This document shows positions 41,809 through 50,637 of a stretch of 64,000 nucleotides of DNA, piece after piece. The position numbers and the translations under genes are program-made. Location: assembly GCA_023228825.1 (NCBI GenBank), contig JALOAL010000008.1:62001-126000 (forward strand). The letters run 5' to 3'. Source of the DNA: Dehalococcoidia bacterium (GTDB lineage: Bacteria > Chloroflexota > Dehalococcoidia > UBA2979). Positions within the stretch are counted from its first letter, which is position 1. The number at the start of each line of letters is the position of its first letter. The notes beneath the pieces were generated by a model. That model saw nothing but the letters and a program-made list of their open reading frames with translations. It was not told the DNA's origin and searched no databases.

Positions 41809-42948
41809 ATGACCGACCCCGCCCGTCCATCCCTCACCTACGTCGGCTCCGGCGTGGATCTTGACGCGCGCGAGGCGACCGCGAGGCGCTTTGGCCCCAT
41901 CGCGCGCGCCACCCACGGGCCGCAGGTGATCGACGTGCCGGGCGCGTTCGCCGGCCTCTTCGCCCTGGGCGCGTCTTACCGTGATCCGGTGCTCGTGGCC
42001 TCCACGGACGGCGTGGGGACCAAGGTGCTGCTGCACGCGGTCCACGGCAGCATCCGGCTCGCGGGCCACGACATCGTCAACAACAACGTGAACGACCTGG
42101 TCACCACCGGCGCTACGCCCCTGTTCTTCCTGGACTACATCGCCACCAACGGCCTGCCCCATGACGAGCGCGTGGCGCTGGTGGAGGGCATCGCGGAGGC
42201 GTGCCGCGAGAACGGCGTGGCGCTGCTGGGCGGCGAGACGGCCGACATGCCGGACATCTACCGCCCGGGCGACTTCGACCTCGCCGGCTTCGTCGTCGGC
42301 GTGGTCGAACGCGACGAGGTGGTTGACGGCTCGCGCATCGAGCCCGGCGACGTGCTCCTCGCGGTGCCCTCTAACGGGCTGATGACGAACGGCTACTCGC
42401 TGGCGCGGGAGGTCTGGGGGCTGGGCAAGGGCCTGGACGCCACGCGCGACCGCGAGGTGCTGGCGCAGCGCTACGAGGAACTGGGCGGCCAGAGCCTTGG
42501 GGAGGCCCTGACGGCCCCTCACCCCCCGTTCTGGACTTCGATACGGGCGGTGCTGCCGTACCTCAAGGGCGCGGCTCACATCACCGGTGGAGGCATTCCC
42601 GGCAACCTGCCGCGCATCCTGCGCGATCCCGTCGCGGCGCAACTGGACGAAGCCTCCTGGGAGACTCCGCCGCTCTTCGCGCTCATCCAGCGCGAGGGCG
42701 GTATTGCCCCGGCGGAGATGTACCGCGCGTTCAACATGGGCGCGGGCATGATCCTGGCCGTGGCCCCCGGCGACGAGGCGGCGGCCCGGGACGCGCTCGC
42801 CGCCACCCTAGCGTCCTCCACGCCCCCGTGGCGCATCGGCGAGGTCGTCAGCCGCGAGGGCGGGGCGGTGGTGCGCGGCATCCCGCTGGAGGCGGAGCCA
42901 GACGAGGCACGAGACGAGCCCCAGGACGGGGCGAAGGAGACACGATGA
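41809..42948 (+). CDS. purM: Phosphoribosylformylglycinamidine cyclo-ligase
   Basis: Makes aminoimidazole ribotide from FGAM with ATP. The 379 residues carry LTYVGSGVDLDAREATARR, VASTDGVGTKVLL, HDIVNNNVNDLVTTGATPLF, ALLGGETADMPDIY, PSNGLMTNGYSLAR and AHITGGGIPGNLPRIL. The C-terminus has about 20 extra acidic residues. An in-frame GTG lies just upstream at 41806; the ATG was kept. The stop overlaps purH as ATGA. Confidence 0.93.
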   Translation: MTDPARPSLTYVGSGVDLDAREATARRFGPIARATHGPQVIDVPGAFAGLFALGASYRDPVLVASTDGVGTKVLLHAVHGSIRLAGHDIVNNNVNDLVTTGATPLFFLDYIATNGLPHDERVALVEGIAEACRENGVALLGGETADMPDIYRPGDFDLAGFVVGVVERDEVVDGSRIEPGDVLLAVPSNGLMTNGYSLAREVWGLGKGLDATRDREVLAQRYEELGGQSLGEALTAPHPPFWTSIRAVLPYLKGAAHITGGGIPGNLPRILRDPVAAQLDEASWETPPLFALIQREGGIAPAEMYRAFNMGAGMILAVAPGDEAAARDALAATLASSTPPWRIGEVVSREGGAVVRGIPLEAEPDEARDEPQDGAKETR

Positions 42949-44537
42949 GGGCGCTACTGGTCGGCTTTACGCCGGAGTTCGTGGACTTCGCCCGCGGACT
43001 GAAGGAACTGGGCTGGGACCTCGCGGGGACGAGCGGCACCGTGAAGGGCCTGCGCGAGGCCGGCATCGAGGTCGACCAGGTGGCGGATCTGACCGGAAGC
43101 CCGGAGATGCTGGGCGGGCGCGTGCGCACGCTGCACCCGGTGATCCACGGTGGCCTCCTCTACCGCCGCGGCCACGACCAGGACGAGGCGGAGGTGGCCG
43201 AGCACGGCATTGCCCGCATCGACCTGCTGGCGGCGAACCTCTACCCGTTCATCGACACGGTGACGAAGGGCGCGCCGAGCCTGGCGGAGGCCGTGGAGCA
43301 GATCGACATTGGCGGGCCGGCGATGATCCGCGCGGCCGCCAAGAACCACCAGTGGGTGATCCCCCTGGTGGACCCGGCGGACTACGCACCGGTGCTGGAG
43401 GCGCTGCGAGCGGCCGCCGGCGCCCCGGGGGACGTGGAAGCGGCCCTCCGGCGCCGGCTGGCGGCGAAGGCGTTCCAGTACGTGGCCCACTACGACACGG
43501 CCATTGCCGAGTACCTGCGCACGGGGGACGAGCCGTTCCCGTCGCAACTGACGGAGGGCATGACCCGTCGCGAGGTGCTGCGCTACGGCGAGAACCCGCA
43601 CCAGCGCGGCGCGTTCTACACCCACGACTCCGTGCGGACGCCCGTGGAGGGCATCGGCGCGTACGAGCAGCACCACGGGCTGGGGATGTCCTACGTGAAC
43701 ATCCTGGACGCGGACGCCGCCTTCAACGCGGTGGCGGACTTCCGCACGCCGGCCATCGCCATCATCAAGCACACCAACCCCGCCTGCTTCGCCACCACGC
43801 CGGCCGGGAGGGACGCCTCCCTGACCGCGCTGTACGAGCGCGCGCTGGGGGAGGGCGACTTTGTCTCCGCGTACGGCGGCATTGTGGCGGTGAACCGGGT
43901 GGTGGACATGGAGTTCGCCACCGCGCTGCGGGAGGTGCGCTCGCCCACGGACGGCGAGACGCGCATGCGTTACGACATCGTGATCGCCCCTGGCTATGAG
44001 CCGGATGCGCTGGAGCACCTGAAGAAGAAGTCGAAGGACCTGCGCATCTTGAGCGCGCCCCTGGGCGAACCTCGCCGCGAGCGGCTGGAGTTCCGAGCCG
44101 TGCGCGGCGGCGTGCTGGTGCAGGACGCGGACGTGCAAGAGGTCACACGGTCGGACTTCCAGGTGGTGAGCCAGCGCCAGCCCACGGAGGCGGAGATAGC
44201 CGACCTGGAGGTGGCGTGGGCCATCTGCAAGCACGTGAAGTCCAACGGCGTGGTGTTCGTGAAGGACGGCGTGCTCATCGGCATGGGGGCGGGGCAGCCG
44301 AACCGGGTGGGCTCGGCGCTCCTCTGCAAGGAGCAGGCGGGCGAGCGCGCCCAGGGCGCGGTCTGCGCCACGGACGCGTTCCTGCCCTTCCCGGACACGG
44401 TGCAGGTGGCCGCGTCCGCCGGATGCACGGTGGTGGCCCACACGGGCGGCTCCATCCGTGACGAGGACTCGCGGCAGAAGGCGGACCGGCTGGGCATTGG
44501 CCTGGTGGTGACGGGGGTGCGGCACTTCCGGCACTAG
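42945..44537 (+). CDS. purH: Bifunctional AICAR transformylase/IMP cyclohydrolase
   Basis: Last two steps to IMP. The 530 residues have the N-terminal MGS-like cyclohydrolase domain (TSGTVKGLREAGI, GGRVRTLHPVIHGGLL, IDIGGPAMIRAAAKN) and the C-terminal transformylase (LRYGENPHQRGAFY, KHTNPACFAT, FVSAYGGIVAVNR, AWAICKHVKSNGVVF, GMGAGQPNRV, ending VVTGVRHFRH). AAGGAG precedes the ATG, which overlaps purM. The order purF-purM-purH is an operon; purL and purQ lie 10 kb away. Confidence 0.93.
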   Translation: MRALLVGFTPEFVDFARGLKELGWDLAGTSGTVKGLREAGIEVDQVADLTGSPEMLGGRVRTLHPVIHGGLLYRRGHDQDEAEVAEHGIARIDLLAANLYPFIDTVTKGAPSLAEAVEQIDIGGPAMIRAAAKNHQWVIPLVDPADYAPVLEALRAAAGAPGDVEAALRRRLAAKAFQYVAHYDTAIAEYLRTGDEPFPSQLTEGMTRREVLRYGENPHQRGAFYTHDSVRTPVEGIGAYEQHHGLGMSYVNILDADAAFNAVADFRTPAIAIIKHTNPACFATTPAGRDASLTALYERALGEGDFVSAYGGIVAVNRVVDMEFATALREVRSPTDGETRMRYDIVIAPGYEPDALEHLKKKSKDLRILSAPLGEPRRERLEFRAVRGGVLVQDADVQEVTRSDFQVVSQRQPTEAEIADLEVAWAICKHVKSNGVVFVKDGVLIGMGAGQPNRVGSALLCKEQAGERAQGAVCATDAFLPFPDTVQVAASAGCTVVAHTGGSIRDEDSRQKADRLGIGLVVTGVRHFRH

Positions 44538-44680
44538 GGCCAGACCGCCGCCGACTGCCTCACGTCGGCCGGCGCTCGGTTGCTGATCGAGCGCATCGTG
44601 CGGATCGGTATGCTGGCGACCGTACCCAATCCTAGGCCGGCGGTGTTTGTCGCCCCAGAAGGCATCGAGGTGATCAATGC

Positions 44681-45418
44681 GTGAGGTCGTCCGTGGCAAC
44701 CGTTGACCTCGTCATTCCCTGTTACAACGAGGAGCACGTGCTGGACGGCAGCGTCCGGCAGGTGCTGGCCTGGTGTGATGCGCATCCGGAGCACCAGTGG
44801 CGCATCGTGGTGGCCAACAACGCCTCCACGGACCGCACGCTGGAGGTGGCGCGCGCGTTGGAGGCGGAGTTCCCGGGGCGTGTGGCCGCCTTGCAGATCC
44901 CTGTGAAGGGGCGCGGGCTGGCGCTTCGGACGGCGTGGCTCACCTCCGACGCGGACGTGCTGGCGTACATGGACGTGGACCTGTCCACGGACCTGGCGCA
45001 CATCACGGAGATCGTCGATCCGATCGCGCGGGGCGAGGTGGACCTGGCCTATGGGACGCGGCTGCACAAGGAGTCTCAGACCAACCGCTCGCTCAAGCGC
45101 GAGATCACCTCGCGCGGGTACGTCGCCATCTTGCGGCTGGCCGGGCTGAAGGTCACGGACGCGCAGTGCGGCTTCAAGGCGATCTCGCGCGAGGCGGCGC
45201 GGGCGCTGGTGCCGCTGGTGCAGGACACGCAATGGTTCTGGGACTCCGAGTTGCTGTGGGTGGCGCAGGCGAACGGCTACCGCATGCGGGAGGTGCCCGT
45301 GCGCTGGAACGAGGATCCGGACACCCGAGTGAAGATCATCAAGACCGCACGCGAGGATTTGCAGGGGATCTGGCGGCTGAAGCGCGGCGGAATCCCCCGG
45401 GTAGCGGGTAAAGTCTGA
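44681..45418 (+). CDS. Family 2 glycosyltransferase (dolichyl-phosphate sugar transferase type)
   Basis: A 245-residue GT-A enzyme: VDLVIPCYNEEHVLDGSV, VVANNASTDRTLEVAR, LAYMDVDLSTDLAHI (the DxD metal site), YGTRLHKESQTNRSLKRE and CGFKAISREAARALVP, then WFWDSELLWVAQANGY. These fit transfer of a sugar to a polyprenyl phosphate. No membrane anchor is present. The GTG at 44681 gives MRSSVATVDL; a GTG four codons in is also possible. It stands alone between purH and the cytochrome operon. Confidence 0.82.
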   Translation: MRSSVATVDLVIPCYNEEHVLDGSVRQVLAWCDAHPEHQWRIVVANNASTDRTLEVARALEAEFPGRVAALQIPVKGRGLALRTAWLTSDADVLAYMDVDLSTDLAHITEIVDPIARGEVDLAYGTRLHKESQTNRSLKREITSRGYVAILRLAGLKVTDAQCGFKAISREAARALVPLVQDTQWFWDSELLWVAQANGYRMREVPVRWNEDPDTRVKIIKTAREDLQGIWRLKRGGIPRVAGKV

Positions 45419-45478
45419 CTGCTCCATCGTGTGAAGGGCGTATGAAGCAGGGATTGCAGGCCGGCGGTGCTGGCCGCC

Positions 45479-45533
45479 ATTCGTGATACGAATCACAGGG
45501 ACGTTGACCGTAGTGAGAGCCCGTCGCTACAGT
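45479..45533 (+). promoter_or_regulatory. Promoter and adjacent palindrome of the cytochrome bc operon
   Basis: TTGACC (45504-45509) and TACAGT (45528-45533) are 18 bases apart. Just upstream, ATTCGT (45479-45484) and ACGAAT (45488-45493) form a perfect six-base inverted repeat over GAT, a plausible activator or repressor site. The leader from about 45540 to 45615 is GC-rich and can fold. Confidence 0.5.
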
Positions 45534-45615
45534 CGCGGCGGCCCCGCAGTGTGACCTGCGGGCGCTCCTCGCGGCTGTCCCAGGGACGCCGCGACACTGC
45601 TGTGGAGGTTGCCCC

Positions 45616-45717
45616 ATGCTTGGTGAAGGCGAAGGCATTGAACTGATCGGCGTCTTTGTCACCTTCATGGTTGGGCTCGGCGCCATGGTGCTGCTGGGCA
45701 AATGGTGGGAAGCGTAG
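45616..45717 (+). CDS. 33-residue single-helix membrane peptide at the head of the cytochrome bc operon
   Basis: A short but well-supported gene. GGAGG lies six to seven bases before the ATG, and the peptide MLGEGEGIELIGVFVTFMVG continues as LGAMVLLGKWWEA, one clear membrane helix with a polar N-terminus and a Lys-Trp-Trp-Glu boundary. It sits after the operon promoter and before the cytochrome b gene. Size and place recall the tiny subunits of cytochrome b6f (PetG/L/N), but no specific similarity is claimed; it may be a small structural subunit of this complex. Confidence 0.65.
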   Translation: MLGEGEGIELIGVFVTFMVGLGAMVLLGKWWEA

Positions 45718-45828
45718 TCTTCAGAACTGGACGCCGGCCCGCGGGCGTGACGGTCGAGTGACCGACTGCGGGTAGTAGCCAAAACGCCTGGGCGCCTCCG
45801 CGCCGGGCGAGACTGACAGGAGCAGCGG

Positions 45829-46584
<756 letters not shown>

Positions 46585-46608
46585 GTCGTAGGAAGGAAGG
46601 GAGTCACC

Positions 46609-47514
46609 ATGGCTGCTACGCCACAGGCCCAGGCTCAACCGTCTTCCGCGGCCGTCCGCGGGCGACAGCGCCGCGCACGCGAGGAAGAACTGCTGGTCTG
46701 GCCGGACCTCGTCTTCATCGAGTTCATCTCGGCCGTGCTGTTCACCATCCTCATCGTCATTCTGGCGGTGATGGTGGACTCCGTGCTGCTGGACCGCGCC
46801 AACGCGGCCATCACGCCGAACCCGTCCAAGGCGCCGTGGTACTTCCTGAACCTGCAGGAACTACTGCTGCACATGCACCCGGCGCTGGCCGGCGTGGTGG
46901 TGCCCACCGTGGCCCTGATCGCCCTGGGCGCCATCCCCTACTTCGACACCAGCAACGAGGGCCAGGGGGAGTGGCTGTCCACTCCGAACGCCTGGCTGCT
47001 CACCAAGATCGGCGCCGGCGTGGGCGCGGTGGGCACCATGTTGCTCATCTTCTTCGACGCCTCCAAGCACGTTCAGATCTACGAGTGGATCGCGAACGGC
47101 GAGTTGAATGCGAACCCCGACAGTCCCGGCTTTGTGGCCTGGCCCTCCTGGCTGTCAGGCATTGAGAACATGGCCGCCATCCGCGACAACATCGCGTGGC
47201 CCGAATGGATGTTCAACGTCCCGCTGGGCGACGTGTTGCGGACGGACCTGCTGGGGTTCCCGCGCGTGGAGTTGGACTGGAACATCCCGGCGTTCCTGGT
47301 GGAGCAGTTCATCCCGGTCAACACGATGATCGGCCTGCCGTTGCTCCTGTCCTTCGTCGCCCATCGGGCGGGGTGGGCTAAGACCAAGCGGGATCACATG
47401 GTCCTGCAGTTCTCCGGATTCATCGCGGTCTACATCACGCTGACGATCGTGGGCACCTTCTTCCGTGGCGAGGGCCTGGTGCTGATTCCATACACGATCT
47501 TCGCGCACGAGTAA
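46609..47514 (+). CDS. Cytochrome b C-terminal (subunit IV-like) subunit
   Basis: Completes the quinol-oxidation site. The first 30 residues are basic and Ala-rich, then come a membrane helix (FISAVLFTILIVILAVMV) and PSKAPWYFLNLQELLLHMHP, the equivalent of the PEWY region at the Qo site. Three or more further helices follow (VVPTVALIALGAIPYF, VGAVGTMLLIFFDA, MIGLPLLLSFVAH, FIAVYITLTIVGTFF). At 301 residues it is longer than PetD (about 160) because of an extra loop at about 155-225. A GGAAGGAAGG stretch precedes the ATG. Confidence 0.88.
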   Translation: MAATPQAQAQPSSAAVRGRQRRAREEELLVWPDLVFIEFISAVLFTILIVILAVMVDSVLLDRANAAITPNPSKAPWYFLNLQELLLHMHPALAGVVVPTVALIALGAIPYFDTSNEGQGEWLSTPNAWLLTKIGAGVGAVGTMLLIFFDASKHVQIYEWIANGELNANPDSPGFVAWPSWLSGIENMAAIRDNIAWPEWMFNVPLGDVLRTDLLGFPRVELDWNIPAFLVEQFIPVNTMIGLPLLLSFVAHRAGWAKTKRDHMVLQFSGFIAVYITLTIVGTFFRGEGLVLIPYTIFAHE

Positions 47515-47537
47515 GACGGCCCGCTCGGAGGAACCCT

Positions 47538-48188
47538 GTGGCGAACGAACCAATTCAGCAGTCCCAGTCAGACGCCTGGAAGGCGGCGCTGGCGTCTCGC
47601 CGGACGCAGGTGGCGGACTCGGAGTCCGTGCCTGCCGCGCTGGTGACGCCGTTGGACCAGGATGTCTCGCGGCGGAGTTTCATCCGCGCGTCCTTCTGGG
47701 CCGGCCTGGGGGTCAGCCTGCTGGGCAGTGTGGGACTGTTGGTGGACTACCTGTACCCGCGCAACGTGCGCGGCTTCGGCGGCCCCGTGCCGGCCGGCAC
47801 GCTGGCGGACTACCCCGTGGGCGCCGAGCCGGTGGCGAACTCAGAGGGCCAGTTCTGGATGGTGAACCTGGACCCCACAGACACCTCGGACGCCGGTTCC
47901 GGGGGCGGATCCGGGCTGCTGGCGCTGTGGCGCAAGTGCCCGCACCTGGGCTGCACGGTGCCGTGGAAGCACAACGCGACGGTGCCGGGCTTCGACTCCG
48001 GCTCGTGGTTCCAGTGCCCGTGCCACGGCTCCAGTTACACCGTGGCCGGCGTCCGGGTCTACGGCCCGGCGGCGCGCTCCATGGACACCATGGCCATTGA
48101 GATTGACGATGCGGGCAACATCACGGTGCAGACCGGGCAGATCCTGCCCGGCGGCCCGGACAACCCCTCGCGCGCAACGCCAGTCTAG
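47538..48188 (+). CDS. Rieske iron-sulfur protein with Tat signal anchor
   Basis: The high-potential 2Fe-2S subunit. The 216 residues start with a 45-residue cytoplasmic tail, then a twin-arginine motif SRRSFIRASFW and a hydrophobic anchor (AGLGVSLLGSVGLLVDYL). The cluster motifs are CPHLGC and CPCHGS, with two Cys and two His as ligands and two Cys for the stabilising disulfide. A Gly/Ser-rich insertion (DAGSGGGSG) precedes the first motif. A GGAGG site precedes the GTG. It presumably needs Tat export; tatA is at 18183. Confidence 0.93.
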   Translation: MANEPIQQSQSDAWKAALASRRTQVADSESVPAALVTPLDQDVSRRSFIRASFWAGLGVSLLGSVGLLVDYLYPRNVRGFGGPVPAGTLADYPVGAEPVANSEGQFWMVNLDPTDTSDAGSGGGSGLLALWRKCPHLGCTVPWKHNATVPGFDSGSWFQCPCHGSSYTVAGVRVYGPAARSMDTMAIEIDDAGNITVQTGQILPGGPDNPSRATPV

Positions 48189-48301
48189 GACGGGCTTGCA
48201 GACTGCGAGGACGGCGAGGCCGCTCCGCCTCCCCGGAACGTTCCAGGAGATGGACGCGGTGAACCAACCCACCGCCATGTGGCGCGGAGAGTGATGGACG
48301 T

Positions 48302-49213
48302 ATGAACACCAGCAAGCAGGTCAACGCGATGATCGGGCTCCTGTTCCTCGCGTTCCTCGCGTTCGGCGCGTACATCATCAACGAGCCCAACCGCCAGGCC
48401 ACGGCGGAGGAGGCGCAGAGCGAGATGATCGCGCGGCGCGGCGCGGACCTCTTCGTCAACAACTGCCGCTCCTGTCACGGCCTGGTGGGCGAGGGCGGCA
48501 TTGCCCCCGCCCTGGACAGCGCCGCCTTCCTCATCCTGGGCGAGGACAACCCGTACGGCGTGGACGCCACTGCGGAGGGCGAGGCCCGCACGGTCCGCGA
48601 GTTCCTCTTCAACACCATCGCCTGCGGCCGCACGAACACGGTCATGCCCCTCTGGTCGGAGCGTTACGGCGGCTCCATGTCGGAGACGCAGGTCAACTAC
48701 ATCGTGGACATGATCACCTCGGAGCGCTGGGACCTGGTGGAGGAGATCGGTGTCGAGCACGACATTGAGACGAGCACCGATCCTGCTACGGTAGTATTGA
48801 CGCCAGAAGACGCTGGCTCGCTGTCAGCCACCACGGCGAACTGCGGGCAGTACACGGGCGCCGTGCGCCAGGGCATCGTGAGCCGGGATCCGTTCGCGGA
48901 TCCGGGCGAGCCGGGCGCCACACAGGAGCCGGGCGAGGAGCCGTCTGACCAGCCGGAAGCCCAGACCATGGTCCAGGGCGCGCTGGTAGGCGAGTTCTAC
49001 GCCAACAACTGCGCTTCCTGCCACGGCGGTCAGCGCCAGGGTGCGGTGGGCCCGGCCCTGACGCCGCAGGCCCTGACCGAGCCGGACGACTTCTACGCAG
49101 ACACCATTGCCAACGGGCGCGGCACCATCATGCCGGCCTGGTCGCAGTTGGCGGGTCTGACCGACGAGGAAGTCGACCACCTCGTCCAGTTCATCAAGCA
49201 CGTCGAGCCGTAG
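48302..49213 (+). CDS. Membrane-anchored diheme cytochrome c of the bc complex
   Basis: Electron acceptor subunit. The 303 residues have an N-terminal anchor (IGLLFLAFLAFGAYII) and two c-type heme sites, CRSCH (55-59) and CASCH (238-242). Each is followed by a plausible Met ligand segment (NTVMPLW and GTIMPAW). The two domains are joined by an acidic Pro/Glu linker (GATQEPGEEPSDQPEAQ). A diheme c subunit after b6, IV and Rieske genes is the arrangement seen in several Gram-positive and Chloroflexota complexes. Confidence 0.9.
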   Translation: MNTSKQVNAMIGLLFLAFLAFGAYIINEPNRQATAEEAQSEMIARRGADLFVNNCRSCHGLVGEGGIAPALDSAAFLILGEDNPYGVDATAEGEARTVREFLFNTIACGRTNTVMPLWSERYGGSMSETQVNYIVDMITSERWDLVEEIGVEHDIETSTDPATVVLTPEDAGSLSATTANCGQYTGAVRQGIVSRDPFADPGEPGATQEPGEEPSDQPEAQTMVQGALVGEFYANNCASCHGGQRQGAVGPALTPQALTEPDDFYADTIANGRGTIMPAWSQLAGLTDEEVDHLVQFIKHVEP

Positions 49214-49268
49214 GCGTTCGGGCTCGACCAGCCGGATCGGGGCCAGCGGCCCCGACGGAGGGGAAAAC

Positions 49269-49388
49269 ATGGCAGCAGTGACCGGCAAACGGTACCGGTG
49301 CACGAAGTGCGGTTCAGAGTTCATCGTCACCAAGGGTGCGGAGGACGCGGAACTGCGCTGCGACGACCAGCCGCTCGAGCAGTTGTAG
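49269..49388 (+). CDS. 39-residue desulfoferrodoxin N-domain-like metal-binding protein
   Basis: A tiny protein with a strong GGAGGGG site before the ATG. It reads GKRYRCTKCGSEFIVTKGA, then ELRCDDQPLEQL. CxxCG, a third Cys and the ending QPLEQL match the rubredoxin-like N-terminal domain of desulfoferrodoxin (CxxC...CC-xPM-L), but the fourth Cys is replaced by Asp. It may bind one Fe or Zn. It is followed at once by a related gene and preceded by the cytochrome c gene, so a redox role is likely but unproven. Confidence 0.62.
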   Translation: MAAVTGKRYRCTKCGSEFIVTKGAEDAELRCDDQPLEQL

Positions 49389-49400
49389 GACGAGGTAGAG

Positions 49401-49544
49401 ATGGCCGTTGCACTCGGCAAGCGCTACAAGGACGAGACGACGGGCGTTGAGGTGCTCTGCATCAAGCCCGGCGACTGCAACCTGAACGTCAATGGACGCG
49501 GCATGGAAGAACTCCAGCCGAAGGTGCTGCCGTCCGCTGACTAG
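49401..49544 (+). CDS. 47-residue paralogue of the preceding protein with altered cysteines
   Basis: Starts 12 bases after the previous stop, with GAGGTAGAG before the ATG. ALGKRYKDETTGVEVLCIKP, then GDCNLNVNGRGMEELQPK aligns with the previous protein from GKRY to the end, but the three aligned Cys are Asp, Thr and Val/Asn. Two new Cys (20 and 26) appear. The fold is probably kept without the metal site, so the pair could form a heterodimer or one could act as a scaffold. Function unknown. Confidence 0.58.
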   Translation: MAVALGKRYKDETTGVEVLCIKPGDCNLNVNGRGMEELQPKVLPSAD

Positions 49545-49562
49545 TACATCTGCGGGACTGAC

Positions 49563-49588
49563 GCGGCGCGACCCAGCGGTCGCGCCGC
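49563..49588 (+). terminator. Perfect hairpin after the small redox genes
   Basis: GCGGCGCGACC (49563-49573) pairs perfectly with GGTCGCGCCGC (49578-49588) over CAGC. Only a weak T-rich tail (TGCGTTCCTG) follows, so it may be an intrinsic terminator or a 3' stabiliser. Confidence 0.5.
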
Positions 49589-49611
49589 TGCGTTCCTGCC
49601 AGGACCGAAGC

Positions 49612-49705
49612 ATCGTTGCACGCCGTCTGCGGGCAGTCCCTGTACCAGCGCCGCCGGGATGAGCAGCGCCGGTTCGTTGACCGGGCAGGCGAGGCGTGCA
49701 ACGAT
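49612..49705. other. Candidate structured element (94 bp) before rpsU
   Basis: A perfect 13-base inverted repeat, ATCGTTGCACGCC (49612-49624) and GGCGTGCAACGAT (49693-49705), encloses 68 bases that fold further: TCTGC with GCAGG (one G-U), GGG-CAGT-CCC (49631-49640) and CCGGT with ACCGG (49669-49673 and 49680-49684). The result is branched and could be an RNA or a small mobile palindrome. No coding frame here is convincing; two minus-strand frames of 70 and 84 codons look like GC artefacts. Confidence 0.4.
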
Positions 49706-49821
49706 CGCGGATGCGCCCGCGCTGCGGGTGTGCATGTCTTCATCAGGATTCAATACCGGCGCGCCCCAGGCACTCGCGATTGACGAGGCTGGCGCAGGCG
49801 CTCCGGCGGGGGTGGTAACGC

Positions 49822-50031
49822 GTGACTGAAGTCTACGTCGGTGACTCGGAATCGTTGGAGGCCGCGCTGCGGCGCTTCAACAAGCGCGTGCAGGCAGACG
49901 GCATCCTGACGGACGCCCGCCGGCACGAGTTCTATGAGAAGCCGTCCGAGCGCCGCAAGAAGAAGGAAGCCGCGCGCCGCCGCAAGTTGCGCAAGGCCAT
50001 TGCCCGCGCGAAGACGCGGGAGCGCGCGTAG
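49822..50031 (+). CDS. rpsU: 30S ribosomal protein S21
   Basis: A small basic protein near the anti-Shine-Dalgarno end of 16S rRNA that aids initiation. The 69 residues match the family: VYVGDSESLEAALRRFNKRV, EFYEKPSERRKKKEAARRR and a Lys/Arg-rich tail. The GTG at 49822 is preceded by GGGGGTGG. yqeY follows, as rpsU and yqeY commonly do. Confidence 0.92.
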   Translation: MTEVYVGDSESLEAALRRFNKRVQADGILTDARRHEFYEKPSERRKKKEAARRRKLRKAIARAKTRERA

Positions 50032-50165
50032 CACTCCCCGGTCCTTCCACACGGGAAGGGCCACACCGGAAGGGCTGCTGACACGCTGGCCCCCGCACCG
50101 GCCCACGTGGCAGGCGCCGGGCGCCGCGTTGATCGAGTAGGGTTGCCGGGGGCGAAGGAGCCAGC

Positions 50166-50615
50166 GTGGCGACCATCTCGGACACCATTCGCGAGCAGAT
50201 GACCGCAGCCTGGAAGGGCGGCGATACCGTGCGCCGTGACGCGCTGCGGTTGATGCTGGCCGCCTTCAAGAACGCCGAGATCGAACTCGGCCACCCGCTG
50301 GAGGACGACGAGGCGATCCGCGTCCTGCAGAAGGAGGCGAAGCAACGCCGCGACTCCATCACCGAGTACGAGAAGGCCAACCGCGCGGACCTTGCTGAGA
50401 AGGAGCGCGTGGAACTGGTGGTGATCGAGGAGTTCCTGCCGCAGCAGTTGAGCGACGAAGACCTGCAGGCGCTGGCGCGGGAGGTGATCGCGGAGGTGGG
50501 CGCGTCCGGCCCCGGCGACGTGGGCAAGGTGATGCGTCCGCTGCTGGCCCGCGTCTCTGGCCGCGCGGACGGCGGCCGCGTGAACAAGGTCGCGCGCGAG
50601 ATGCTGGGGGGCTAG
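50166..50615 (+). CDS. yqeY: GatB/YqeY domain protein
   Basis: A 149-residue all-helical protein related to the tRNA-binding tail of GatB. It has RRDALRLMLAAFKNAEIELG, VLQKEAKQRRDSITEYEKAN, ELVVIEEFLPQQLSDEDL and VMRPLLARVSGRADGGRVNK. The molecular role is not settled; a tRNA-related function is assumed from the GatB link. The GTG follows a GGGGGCGAAGGAGC site. Confidence 0.9.
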   Translation: MATISDTIREQMTAAWKGGDTVRRDALRLMLAAFKNAEIELGHPLEDDEAIRVLQKEAKQRRDSITEYEKANRADLAEKERVELVVIEEFLPQQLSDEDLQALAREVIAEVGASGPGDVGKVMRPLLARVSGRADGGRVNKVAREMLGG

Positions 50616-50637
50616 CGCCCGCGGGCGCAGGCGACCC

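Noticed and set aside
48250..48294. 14-codon frame between the Rieske and cytochrome c genes
   Set aside because: Too short to judge, with no membrane segment or conserved feature.
49489..49753. Two minus-strand frames of 84 and 70 codons between the redox proteins and rpsU
   Set aside because: One overlaps a plus-strand gene with a strong ribosome site, both cover a perfect hairpin and the structured element, and neither has known motifs.
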